Origin: Pseudomonas gingeri
GTDB taxonomy: Bacteria > Pseudomonadota > Gammaproteobacteria > Pseudomonadales > Pseudomonadaceae
Length of the DNA: 64,000 bases
Direction: 5' to 3'
NCBI RefSeq assembly: GCF_013386165.1
Contig: NZ_JACAOS010000030.1
Coordinates: 1-64,000 of the forward strand
Position 1 is the stretch's first letter, and each line of letters starts with the position of its first letter. Below are positions 52,297 through 61,700 of the stretch, in pieces. Made by a program: the position numbers and the translations under genes. The notes under the pieces were generated by a model, which made no database searches, was not told the origin of the DNA, and was given only the letters and a program-made list of their open reading frames with translations.

Positions 52297-54777
52297 ATGC
52301 CGCGTAATGCTCTGCTCTGCCAGGACGGCAGATTGCGCCCTTTGCTGGGAATAGCCTTGTGCAGCCAGTTGCTTTGGCCCCTCAGCGCTTGGGCCGATGC
52401 GTCCTACGATCAACTGATCCGGCAGGCCCGCGATGGCAGTTACACGCCAGCGCTGGTGCTCTTGCGCCAACTGCCCGCGCCGCAACAATCCTCGGGTCAG
52501 ATCAGCGATCACTTGCAGATTGCCAGCTGGGCCGGGCTGGATGCCGAAGTCATCAATGTCTATGAAACCCAGGGTGCCCAGCGGACCTTGCCGACCCAGG
52601 CGCTGACCGCTGTTGCCCGCGCCTATCGCAACCAGAAGCGCTGGGACGAGGCCGAGCGCCTGTATCGCCAGGCCCTGGAGCGCGAACCGCAGAACGCCGA
52701 CCTGCAAATTGGCCTGGCGATTACCGAGGCCGATGGGGGGGATCCCCAGGACGCAGTGCGTCGGGCGCGGGAACAGGTTGCCCGGCAGCCCGATGATCCG
52801 GCCCGGCGCATGGCCCTGGGGTACGCGCTGACCCGCTCGGGCGCCAACAGTGACGCCTTGTTCGAGTACGACCAGGCCTTTGTCCGGGCTTCGGACAAAC
52901 CCGAGGTGATGCGTGAATACCTGTTCGCCCTGGAGCGCGCCCGCCTGCCGGAGCCAGCCCTGCGCCTGGCCCAGGGACATCCCGGGCTGATCGATGGCGT
53001 CGCGACCCGGCGCCTCGAAGGCGAGCTGGCGGCCGAACGGGTACGCCTGGCCGAGTTGCCGACGCGCACCGAGCAGGAACGTTTTGTCGTCGCCGATCGT
53101 GCCCTGGCCGACTACGACCGCTTGCTCGCGGCCTGGTCCGCAGACCCGCAGGCCCATGACGATGTGGTGCATTGGCGCATCGACCGCCTGGGTGCGCTCA
53201 AGGCTCGCTCGCGCAACGCCGATGTGTTGAGTGAGTCGCAAAAACTCATCGATGAAGGCGTGGCGATCCCACCCTATGCCCAGCGCTGGGTGGCCTCGGC
53301 CTATCTCGCCGTACGCGAGCCGGAGAAAGCCGTGGCGTTGTATCGGCAGATCCTCGCGGCACCGAGTGCGGACCCGATTGATCAGGCGGGTGATACCTCG
53401 GCATTGGTCTTTGCGCTGATGGAAAGCGACCAGCCGGAGGAGGCCCGCTCGTTGGCCGACGCGCTGGCGCTCACCGTACCGCCGCGGCTGGTGCTCAAGG
53501 GTGCGCCGGGCGGTGTGCCCAACGATGCCTGGCTCGACGCCCAGCAATTGTCGATCCAGATGGCGATGAACAACGGCGACCAGGCCGCCGCCGAACAACG
53601 ACTGGAGGCCTTGGTCGCACAAGCGCCGGGCAACGTCGGTTTGCGTCTGGCCCAGGCCGATATGTACCTGTCCCGGGGCTGGCCGCGCAGCGCCGAGGCC
53701 TTGAACAAGGAAACCGAAAGCGCTGCGCCGCGGGGCCTCGGTCTGGAAGTCGCCCAGGCCAATACCGCCTTGGCGTTGCAGGAGTGGTCACAGCTCGATG
53801 TGCTCACCGACGACGTGGCCGAGCGTTTTCCGGAAAGCGGGCAGGTCCAGAGCCTGGAGCGTGAGCGTGCGGTCCACGACATGGCCGAGTTGCGGGTCGA
53901 GGCCTATACCGGGAAGAGTTTCGGCGGTGGCGCAGGCGGTGCCGGCGCGGTCACCGGCAGCCGTGATTACGGCATTGAAAGCACACTCTACAGCCCGCCG
54001 ATCAACGAAGACTGGCGGCTGTTCACCGGCGCCGGCTACGCCTTCGGCCGTTTCCCCGAAGGTGACGCCCAGCGGCGCTGGCAGCGGCTTGGTATCGAAG
54101 ATCGGACCCGCGACATGACCCTGCAAGCCGAGGTCTCCAACCAGTCCTTCGGTTATGGCGACAAACTCGGTGCACGGGTGTCGGGGGCCTTCGATATCGA
54201 CGATCACTGGCAGTACGGCGGCAGCCTCGAACGCCTGTCGGCATCGACACCGTTGCGGGCCTTGAAAAACGACATCACCGCCAATTCGGCGAGTGCGTTC
54301 CTGCGTTGGCGCGCCGATGAAAATCGCGAATGGCGACTGGCAGTCACGCCCTCGCATTTCAGCGATGGCAACAATCGCACCGAAGCCCTGCTGACCGGGC
54401 GCGAGGGCATCTACACCAGCTCCCACCTGCAGGTGGATCTGGGCCTGGAACTCAGTGCCAGTCACAACAGCAAGAACGAAGACCCGCCGTACTTCAACCC
54501 CAAGTCCGACTTCAGCGTATTGCCGACGCTGACCGTCAACCAGGTCCTCTATCGCCGTTACGCCACCCAGTGGAACCAGCTGTTCCAGGTCGGCGCCGGG
54601 ACCTACAGCCAGCGCGATTATTCGACGGGCGCGATCGCCCTGCTGAGCTACGGGCAGCGGGTCAGTTGGAACGACGTGTTGGAAGCCGGGGCCAACCTGA
54701 GCTGGATCAGCCGGCCCTATGACGGTGACCGTGAACGCGACGTGCGCCTGACCGTCGATCTGACCTACCGCTTCTAG
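52297..54777 (+). CDS. pgaA: Poly-beta-1,6-N-acetylglucosamine export porin PgaA
   Basis: 826 residues with a signal peptide (LLGIALCSQLLWPLSAWA). TPR repeats span about 30-520 (YRNQKRWDEAERLYRQALEREPQNADL), then a C-terminal outer-membrane beta barrel ending with phenylalanine (TVDLTYRF). It exports partly deacetylated PNAG to the surface. GGGAAGGA precedes the ATG. Six bases separate it from pgaB. Confidence 0.93.
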   Translation: MPRNALLCQDGRLRPLLGIALCSQLLWPLSAWADASYDQLIRQARDGSYTPALVLLRQLPAPQQSSGQISDHLQIASWAGLDAEVINVYETQGAQRTLPTQALTAVARAYRNQKRWDEAERLYRQALEREPQNADLQIGLAITEADGGDPQDAVRRAREQVARQPDDPARRMALGYALTRSGANSDALFEYDQAFVRASDKPEVMREYLFALERARLPEPALRLAQGHPGLIDGVATRRLEGELAAERVRLAELPTRTEQERFVVADRALADYDRLLAAWSADPQAHDDVVHWRIDRLGALKARSRNADVLSESQKLIDEGVAIPPYAQRWVASAYLAVREPEKAVALYRQILAAPSADPIDQAGDTSALVFALMESDQPEEARSLADALALTVPPRLVLKGAPGGVPNDAWLDAQQLSIQMAMNNGDQAAAEQRLEALVAQAPGNVGLRLAQADMYLSRGWPRSAEALNKETESAAPRGLGLEVAQANTALALQEWSQLDVLTDDVAERFPESGQVQSLERERAVHDMAELRVEAYTGKSFGGGAGGAGAVTGSRDYGIESTLYSPPINEDWRLFTGAGYAFGRFPEGDAQRRWQRLGIEDRTRDMTLQAEVSNQSFGYGDKLGARVSGAFDIDDHWQYGGSLERLSASTPLRALKNDITANSASAFLRWRADENREWRLAVTPSHFSDGNNRTEALLTGREGIYTSSHLQVDLGLELSASHNSKNEDPPYFNPKSDFSVLPTLTVNQVLYRRYATQWNQLFQVGAGTYSQRDYSTGAIALLSYGQRVSWNDVLEAGANLSWISRPYDGDRERDVRLTVDLTYRF

Positions 54778-54783
54778 AAGGGG

Positions 54784-56787
54784 ATGATGATGCCTTGGAT
54801 CACGCGTTGCATCCTGTTGCTGGGAGCCTTGCTGATCGGCGCCTGTGCCCAGAAGCCGGTCGAATTTGTCGCGCCCGCGCAGCGGGCCGTGCCGGTCAAT
54901 GAAGCACCCTGGCCGAAAAATCACTTTCTGAGCCTGACCTACCATGACATCGAGGATGGCGACCCGGATCAGGCGGTGGTTGCCGTGCGTACCGATCGGT
55001 TGCTCGAACAGCTGGCGTGGCTGCGGGAGAACGGCTATCGGCCCGTGACCGTGGACCAGATCCTGGCGGCGCGCAATGGCGGGCCGGCGTTGCCGCCGAG
55101 GGCGATCCTGCTGACCTTCGATGACGGTTACGCGAGTTTCTACACCCGCGTGATGCCGCTGCTCAGGAGTTATCAATGGCCGGCCTTGCTGGCCCCGGTC
55201 GGCGTCTGGATGGATACCCCGGCGGATAAACCGGTGGATTTTGCCGGTGACATGCGCCCGCGTTCCGAATTCCTGAACTGGGCGCAGATCAAGGAAGTGG
55301 CCGCCTCGGGACTGGTGGAAATCGTGGCTCACACCAACGCCAGCCACCAAGGTATGCTCGCCAATCCCCAGGGTAACCTGCAACCGGCGGCAGCGACCCG
55401 ACGTTACGATGCGAGCACCGGTCGTTATGAAAGCGAGGCCGATTTCGAGGCCCGGCTGCGGGCGGATGTGGTTGCCATCTCGACCAAGATTCGCGCCGCC
55501 ACCGGTTATTCGCCACGGGTCTGGGTCTGGCCCTACGGCACCGCCGATGGCACTGCGCTGAAGGTGATCGAGAGCCAGGGCTACAAACTGGCGCTGACCC
55601 TGGATGACGGCATCGACAGCCTTGATCAACTGATGAACAGCCCGCGCATGCTGGTGTCGGCGGACCCGGACGGCAGTCACTACGCTGGCAGCATTGTCTC
55701 GGTGCAGAACCGCGCGGCGATGCGCGTGGTGCAGGTCGACCTTGATAACGTCTACGACCCGAACCCGGTTCAGCAGGAGGCCAACCTCGGCAAGCTGGTC
55801 CAGCGCGTCGCCGACCTGGGTGCCAATACCGTGTTCCTGCAAGCGTTCGCCGATCCTGCGGGGGACGGCCTGGCGCATTCGCTGTACTTCCCCAATCGCC
55901 ATCTGCCGATGCGCGCCGACCTGTTCGACCGTGCCGCCTGGCAGCTGCGCACCCGGGCCCACGTCAAGGTCTTCGCCTGGATGCCGGTGCTGAGTTTTGC
56001 CCTGGATGAAAAACTGCCACGGGTGACGCGTTGGGACCCGGTCAGCGGGCAAGCTTCGGTGGACCCGAAACAATACCGGCGCCTGTCGCCGTTCGACCCG
56101 AACGTGCGGCGGATCATTGGTGAGCTCTACGAAGACGTGGCCCGGCTGACCTCGGTCGATGGCATTCTCTATCACGACGATGCCGTGCTGTCCGACTTCG
56201 AGGACGCCAGCCCACAGGCGTTGCGGACCTACGCCGCCAATGGCCTGCCGGGCAGCCTCAGTGCCCTGCGCGGCGACCCGGCGACGCTGCAACGCTGGAC
56301 GCGATTCAAGAGCCGCTACCTGATCGATTTCACCCAGGAGCTGACCGCCAAGGTCCGCGCCATTCGTGGCCCGCAAGTGAAGACCGCGCGCAACCTGTTC
56401 GCCGAGCCGGTACTCGATCCGCACAGCGAAGCGTGGTTCGCCCAGAGCCTCGATGACTTTCTCGCCAGCTACGACTGGACCGTGCCCATGGCCATGCCGC
56501 TGATGGAAGGGCAGAGCGAGACACAGGCGGGTGAGTGGCTGCAGACACTGGTCGGCAAGGTCAAGCAGCACCCCGGCGCGCTTGACCATACGGTGTTCGA
56601 GTTGCAGGCCCGGGACTGGCGACAGAAGTCGGCGACGGACCTCGACGGCACGCAACTGGCGAACTGGATGGGGCTGCTCAAGCGCCAGGGTGCCAGCAAT
56701 TTCGGTTATTACCCGGATAACTTCCTGGACAACCGCCCGGCTGTGCAGGCCGTGCGCCCGGCTTTTTCCAACCAGTGGAATCCTTAG
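54784..56787 (+). CDS. pgaB: Poly-beta-1,6-N-acetylglucosamine N-deacetylase PgaB
   Basis: 667 residues. A lipoprotein signal (LLGALLIGAC) is followed by a polysaccharide deacetylase domain with YHDIEDGD, LLTFDDGYASF and AHTNASHQG (metal Asp and His residues), about 45-290. A C-terminal glycoside-hydrolase-like domain (about 310-650) follows, with VDLDNVYDPNP, VFAWMPVLSFAL and YHDDAVLSDFED. It de-N-acetylates PNAG in the periplasm. The three first codons are ATG; the third (54790) is best placed for AAGGGG. Confidence 0.93.
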   Translation: MMMPWITRCILLLGALLIGACAQKPVEFVAPAQRAVPVNEAPWPKNHFLSLTYHDIEDGDPDQAVVAVRTDRLLEQLAWLRENGYRPVTVDQILAARNGGPALPPRAILLTFDDGYASFYTRVMPLLRSYQWPALLAPVGVWMDTPADKPVDFAGDMRPRSEFLNWAQIKEVAASGLVEIVAHTNASHQGMLANPQGNLQPAAATRRYDASTGRYESEADFEARLRADVVAISTKIRAATGYSPRVWVWPYGTADGTALKVIESQGYKLALTLDDGIDSLDQLMNSPRMLVSADPDGSHYAGSIVSVQNRAAMRVVQVDLDNVYDPNPVQQEANLGKLVQRVADLGANTVFLQAFADPAGDGLAHSLYFPNRHLPMRADLFDRAAWQLRTRAHVKVFAWMPVLSFALDEKLPRVTRWDPVSGQASVDPKQYRRLSPFDPNVRRIIGELYEDVARLTSVDGILYHDDAVLSDFEDASPQALRTYAANGLPGSLSALRGDPATLQRWTRFKSRYLIDFTQELTAKVRAIRGPQVKTARNLFAEPVLDPHSEAWFAQSLDDFLASYDWTVPMAMPLMEGQSETQAGEWLQTLVGKVKQHPGALDHTVFELQARDWRQKSATDLDGTQLANWMGLLKRQGASNFGYYPDNFLDNRPAVQAVRPAFSNQWNP

Positions 56788-56790
56788 ATC

Positions 56791-58146
56791 ATGATGGATC
56801 GAATCCTGGCACTGATCGTCCTGGCGCTCGTCCTGGGGGTTCCCCTGGGCGTGATTTTCCTGGTCACCGGGCAATTCCTGATGGACTTCGTGTTTTTCTA
56901 CCCGTTGTTCATGTCGGGATTGTGGATGGCCGGCGGGCTGTACTTCTGGCTGCACTGGGAACGCCGCTGGCCTTGGGAAGCCGATACCCTGCCGCCACCG
57001 TTGCCGGGTGAGCCGCTGATCTCGATCCTGGTCCCTTGCTTCAACGAAGGGGCGAATGTCGCCGAGACCCTCGAGGCCGCGCTGGCCCAGCATTACCCGA
57101 ACATCGAAGTGATCGCCATCAATGATGGTTCCAGCGACAATACCGGCCAGTTGCTCGACAGCCTGGCGCTGCTCGATCCGCGCTTGCGGGTGATTCACCT
57201 GGCGAAGAACCAGGGCAAGGCGGTGGCCCTGCGCATGGGCGCCGTGGCGGCCCGCAGCGAATACCTGGTGTGCATCGATGGCGACGCCTTGCTGGCACCG
57301 CACACGGCTGCCTACCTGGTGGCGCCGTTGTTGCAGAACGTTCGTCTCGGTGCCGTCACCGGCAACCCGCGGATTCGTACCCGCTCGACCCTGGTCGGGC
57401 GGGTCCAGGTCGGCGAATTTTCCTCGATCATCGGTTTGATCAAGCGCACGCAGCGGGTCTTCGGGCGGATTTTCACCATCTCCGGGGTGATCTGCGCCTT
57501 CCGCCGTACGGCGCTGGATCGGGTGGGCTACTGGAGCCCGGACATGATCACCGAAGACATCGATATCAGTTGGAAGCTGCAACTGGATCACTGGAGCATC
57601 TTCTACGAGCCACGGGCACTCTGCTGGATCCTGATGCCGGAGACCCTGCACGGGCTTTGGCGGCAACGGCTGCGCTGGGCCCGAGGCGGCGCGGAAGTCC
57701 TGTTCAAGAACATCCGGGGCATCTGGCAGTGGAACCATCGCTACCTGTGGCCGCTGTTGTTCGAGTACTGCCTGTCGACCGGCTGGGCCTTCACCCTGTT
57801 GTTGTCGATTGTCTTCTACTGCATGGGGCTGTTTATCGACATGCCGGCCGCGCTTGTCGTGCACCGTATCGTGCCGCCGGCCTTTACCGGGTTGTTGCTG
57901 GCGTTGGTCTGCCTGGGACAGTTCGCGGTCAGCGTGCTGATCGACCGCCGCTACGAAAGAGACCTGTGGAAAATCATGTTCTGGGTGGTCTGGTACCCCC
58001 TGGTGTTCTGGTTCATCAGCTTCTTCACCACCCTGGTCAGCTTTCCCCAGGTGTTGTTCAGCCAGTCTGGTAAGCGCGCGCGTTGGGTCAGCCCGGACCG
58101 GGGGATCAAACCTGTCGATACTGAGAAGCAGAAGGTGCGCTCATGA
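56791..58146 (+). CDS. pgaC: Poly-beta-1,6-N-acetylglucosamine synthase PgaC
   Basis: 451 residues. Two N-terminal membrane helices precede a GT2 domain (SILVPCFNEGANVAETLE, AINDGSSDNTG, VCIDGDALL, TEDIDISWKLQ, and QRLRWARGG as the Q-x-x-R-W motif). Three or four C-terminal helices follow. It polymerises UDP-GlcNAc into PNAG at the inner membrane. It overlaps pgaD by 4 bases. Confidence 0.95.
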   Translation: MMDRILALIVLALVLGVPLGVIFLVTGQFLMDFVFFYPLFMSGLWMAGGLYFWLHWERRWPWEADTLPPPLPGEPLISILVPCFNEGANVAETLEAALAQHYPNIEVIAINDGSSDNTGQLLDSLALLDPRLRVIHLAKNQGKAVALRMGAVAARSEYLVCIDGDALLAPHTAAYLVAPLLQNVRLGAVTGNPRIRTRSTLVGRVQVGEFSSIIGLIKRTQRVFGRIFTISGVICAFRRTALDRVGYWSPDMITEDIDISWKLQLDHWSIFYEPRALCWILMPETLHGLWRQRLRWARGGAEVLFKNIRGIWQWNHRYLWPLLFEYCLSTGWAFTLLLSIVFYCMGLFIDMPAALVVHRIVPPAFTGLLLALVCLGQFAVSVLIDRRYERDLWKIMFWVVWYPLVFWFISFFTTLVSFPQVLFSQSGKRARWVSPDRGIKPVDTEKQKVRS

Positions 58147-58646
58147 AAATCATCAGAACCCGCCAGCGGCCGCTCATGGTGCTGGTCGATGTGGTCCTGA
58201 CCGCACTGGCCTGGGCCGGGTTGTGGTATTTGCTGGTCCAGGGGCTGCTGCCATTGTTCGACGGGCACACGGGGCCGCGAATCGATATTTCGTTCTTCGA
58301 TGCCCTCAATACCCTGGAGGTTTATCTGTGGGTCGGCCTGTTGAATGCGGCGGTATTGATTGCCTGGGCGCGTTATCAACAGCGCAAGAGCCGTGGCTAC
58401 ACCCGGCGCCGTTTACCCGCGCCGGTGGTCGGTGATGAGGGCTTGAGTCGCAGTTTCAAGCTGAGCGAGGACAACTTTGCGCGGATGCGCCAGTCGGCGA
58501 CGATGATCGTGCACCACGATGAGCACGGCGGGGTGCTTGAAGTGATTACGCCGCTGCATAACGTTGAGCCGCAGGAGCAGCCGTTGGCCGCGCCTCGGGT
58601 CATCCAGCTGCCATCGGAGGATGACGGCACCCGCCCGTCGCTGTAG
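58143..58646 (+). CDS. pgaD: PNAG biosynthesis accessory protein PgaD
   Basis: 167 residues with two membrane helices (about 14-38 and 60-80) and a cytoplasmic tail. PgaD binds PgaC and, in E. coli, c-di-GMP stabilises the pair. Position and topology match. The tail is longer than in E. coli (about 85 residues after the second helix, with a LSRSFKLSEDNFARMRQ segment). Confidence 0.9.
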   Translation: MKIIRTRQRPLMVLVDVVLTALAWAGLWYLLVQGLLPLFDGHTGPRIDISFFDALNTLEVYLWVGLLNAAVLIAWARYQQRKSRGYTRRRLPAPVVGDEGLSRSFKLSEDNFARMRQSATMIVHHDEHGGVLEVITPLHNVEPQEQPLAAPRVIQLPSEDDGTRPSL

Positions 58647-58736
58647 CGTCGTTCCGCGCGCCTAACTATCTAGTGCACGGGCACGCGGTGCCGCGCTCTA
58701 CGCTTTTCCCTTTTTCCATGGAACTAGGGAAGTCCT

Positions 58737-61700
58737 ATGAAAACCTCCGTAGTGGACCCTCCCAGGGCGGTCGTCGAGTCGGCAGCGGTTTTACCTGATC
58801 CCCGTGGCGCCGCACTGGAGCGCCTCGCCGAGAAACTCCACGAGCGTATCGCCAACGCAGAGCACCCCAGCTTGTTGCTCAACCGACTCCAGGCGGCGCT
58901 GGTGCGCGGGCTCGATAGCCAGCACCAACTCAAGAGGCTCTTCGCCCGTGCGCCGCGGATCGGCGTGCTGCTCAAGCAGATCCTGACCGAGGCCTTCGGG
59001 TACGACCCACATCAGTTGCTGTTCACCCCGCCGTTGCGTTCCAGCGACGGGCAAACGGCGCGGACCCTGGCGCAGGTGGCCATGTCGCTGTTGCGTAATC
59101 CGTTCCTGTCCCTGGCGCCGGGTCATGCTGCGGGCCTGAGTCTGGCTGAGGAACCGGAGCGGCTCCTGGCGCTGGACCCGGAGCAGGTTCTGGCAGATCT
59201 GAAGCGTCTGGGACTGTCTTCCCGACTCGACACGGCCCTGCGCGGCTATTGGCATCAACCGGCTTGCGATAGCCCTCTCTCACGGCGCGAACGCCTGGTC
59301 GAGTTGCACAAGCTGCTGTTTCACGACAAGGCCCTGTTGGCCTATGGCACTGACGTCTTGTCCGCTACCGCGTTCAGCATGCTGATGGGCCTGCTGGACG
59401 CGCCGACCTCCGAAGCGCGGGCTCTTGCCGGCGGCCGCTGGGGGCGGCTCGTGGTGTCGGAGCTGGTCTGGCCAGGAAAGGGCTCGGCGTCGGTGGCCTT
59501 GAGCGGCGCTTTGCACCTGCAGGGTTCCGGGGGGGCCGAGCGGGGGCGACAGGTGATCTTCGTGCCTGGGGTGGCCGAGGAATTTTTCGAGTTTGGCAGC
59601 CACGCCGAGATGCAACGCCGGCTCCCGGAACTGTTCAACGCACCGGGCAATTATCGGCCCTGGCAGTTGCTGGCGCTGCAAGAGCGCGATCGGTTGTTTA
59701 CTCCTCCGGATAGCTCGGCCCTGGCTTACCGCTTTCAGGCGTGTACCCCGTTGACCGGCGATGCCCTGGCCCACAGTGCGCTGAGCCGGCTGGATACCCA
59801 GTTGGCCAACGAGTGGGCCGCCGCGTTGTTGCTCAACACGGCGTACATGCTGCCCGAGGGCTTGGTGGGTGCCGGGCGCCTGACGTCGTTGCAGGCGGTG
59901 GAAGCCATGGAGGAATCACGCGTGGCGCTGACCGGTTTACCGCCCCTGAGGACGATGCTTGCGCAACGGCTGCGCAGTGACGAGCGTCGCAGGATGCTGG
60001 AAATCAGCTTCGGCAGCCTGGCCGCTGACCTGCCCGTGCGCCTGCGCCAGAGCAAGATTCGGCAGCAGGAGCGCGGCCTCCTCGCGTTGCTCGATGAACA
60101 GGAGCCCGGGCGTGACACGCCGGCCTACAGCGAGTTGCTGACACGCCACAACCTTTGGCGAGAACAGAGGGTTTATGTCCAGGACCTGCTCAAGGACCGG
60201 GACCGATACTTCCAGCCCGAATTCTGGAGCAACCGGGACCCGGCGGGGAACGATCTTCCAGGCAAGTTGCTCGGGGGCCGCTGCCAGGGCCTTTTGCACG
60301 AGGCGAAGATGCAGCATCAGCTCGGGCTGATCGATCAGCAGGAACTGGCGCGTGTGCTCGATGTGCTGCCACAACCGTTGGCGGACGTGCGTGGGGTGAG
60401 TGACACCGAGGTCTTCGCGATCAGCCTGGGGCCGGCGGACTCCGGGTGGTCACTGACGGGAGCCTGCGTCATCAGCACCCGACCCGCGCCGGCCGATCCG
60501 CGCTTGAGCGTGTCGGCATTGTTGTTTGTGCCGGGACGGCTGGGCGGGCTGCAACGCTTCCTGACCCTCGACAGTCTTTCGCAGCAGTTGGACGTCAGCT
60601 TGCGCAGTCCGGAGTGCGAAAGCCTCTGGCCGTTGATTGCCCGGGACCGGCGTGGTGAGGCACGGCGCTGGGTGCGGGGACGCCCTGAGGGCGAGCGGAT
60701 TCCCATCCACTATCAAGCGATTGAAGCGCCCGCCCTGCAGCAGGGACTCCAGCAGCAGATCCAGGACCACTTGCGGGTCTGCCGGCAGGTCGAGGACGGT
60801 TTGCGGCCATTCTCGGAAATCGGCGACGCCCGCAGTTCCCTGCAACTGCTGGCCCATGAGTTGGAGGAGAACCTGGGCGTTCCGGCTCACGATGCCCGGG
60901 CGCGAGCGCTGGACAACATTGCGCTGCTGCAGCTCGGTGCGGTGCAGGCACAAGGTCTTCCCGCCTGGCTCTCCACGGCGTCACGGGTGGTCCGCCAGCA
61001 GTACGCGCGACTGTTGGCTCGCTATCAGAGAAATATGCATGCCCTGGAGCTCAAGCTGGAACGCCAGCTACCGGATCTGGATGACTTTGCCCGTGAAAGC
61101 CTCATCAAGCAGCTCAAACAGGACGGTTTTTACCCGGAACTGGATATCGACAAGCCGTTGTTCGATCTTCCCGACAGTGTCGAGCGGGTCTGGGTCGGGC
61201 ACCCTGAACGCATGGTGGGCGAGGCGGGCGCGAAGACGGTGGTCAGCGAGGGGCGCACGACCTACAGCCTCTTGCGCCTGGCCCTGGAAAATCTCGACCC
61301 GCAAGTGCCCGGGACCCAACGTCGCTTGCAGCATGGCCGGATACTCGACCGTGCCTGGCAGCAGCGACTGACACCGGGTTATCTGATGGGCACGATTTCA
61401 GCTCTCGATCTTGGCGGCCACTACGACACCCAGATCCAGCGAGCTTTTTACGGCGTCGATAATCCCCGGCTCGAGCCGCCACGGGCGTTCGATCAGGCGC
61501 TGTTGTACCGGCTGGTTCGGCAACGCGCCCGAATGGAGTTGTTCAGTGCCCGGCAACAGGGACTCAGCGACTGGGCCGCCGAGGTTTTCGAGATGGCCCT
61601 GAATGCGCAGCGCGCCGCGGACCTGCGTAATGAGCGTGTTGAGCTCGAATTGCACTTTGTCACCTTCGCCGGCCGGGCTTTTGCCCGGGCCCGGCATGTG

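Noticed and set aside
53788..57864. Antisense open frame of 1358 codons across pgaA-pgaC
   Set aside because: The opposite strand encodes clear PgaA, PgaB and PgaC. The antisense protein is rich in His, Gln, Arg and Gly without family motifs, a usual artefact of high GC.
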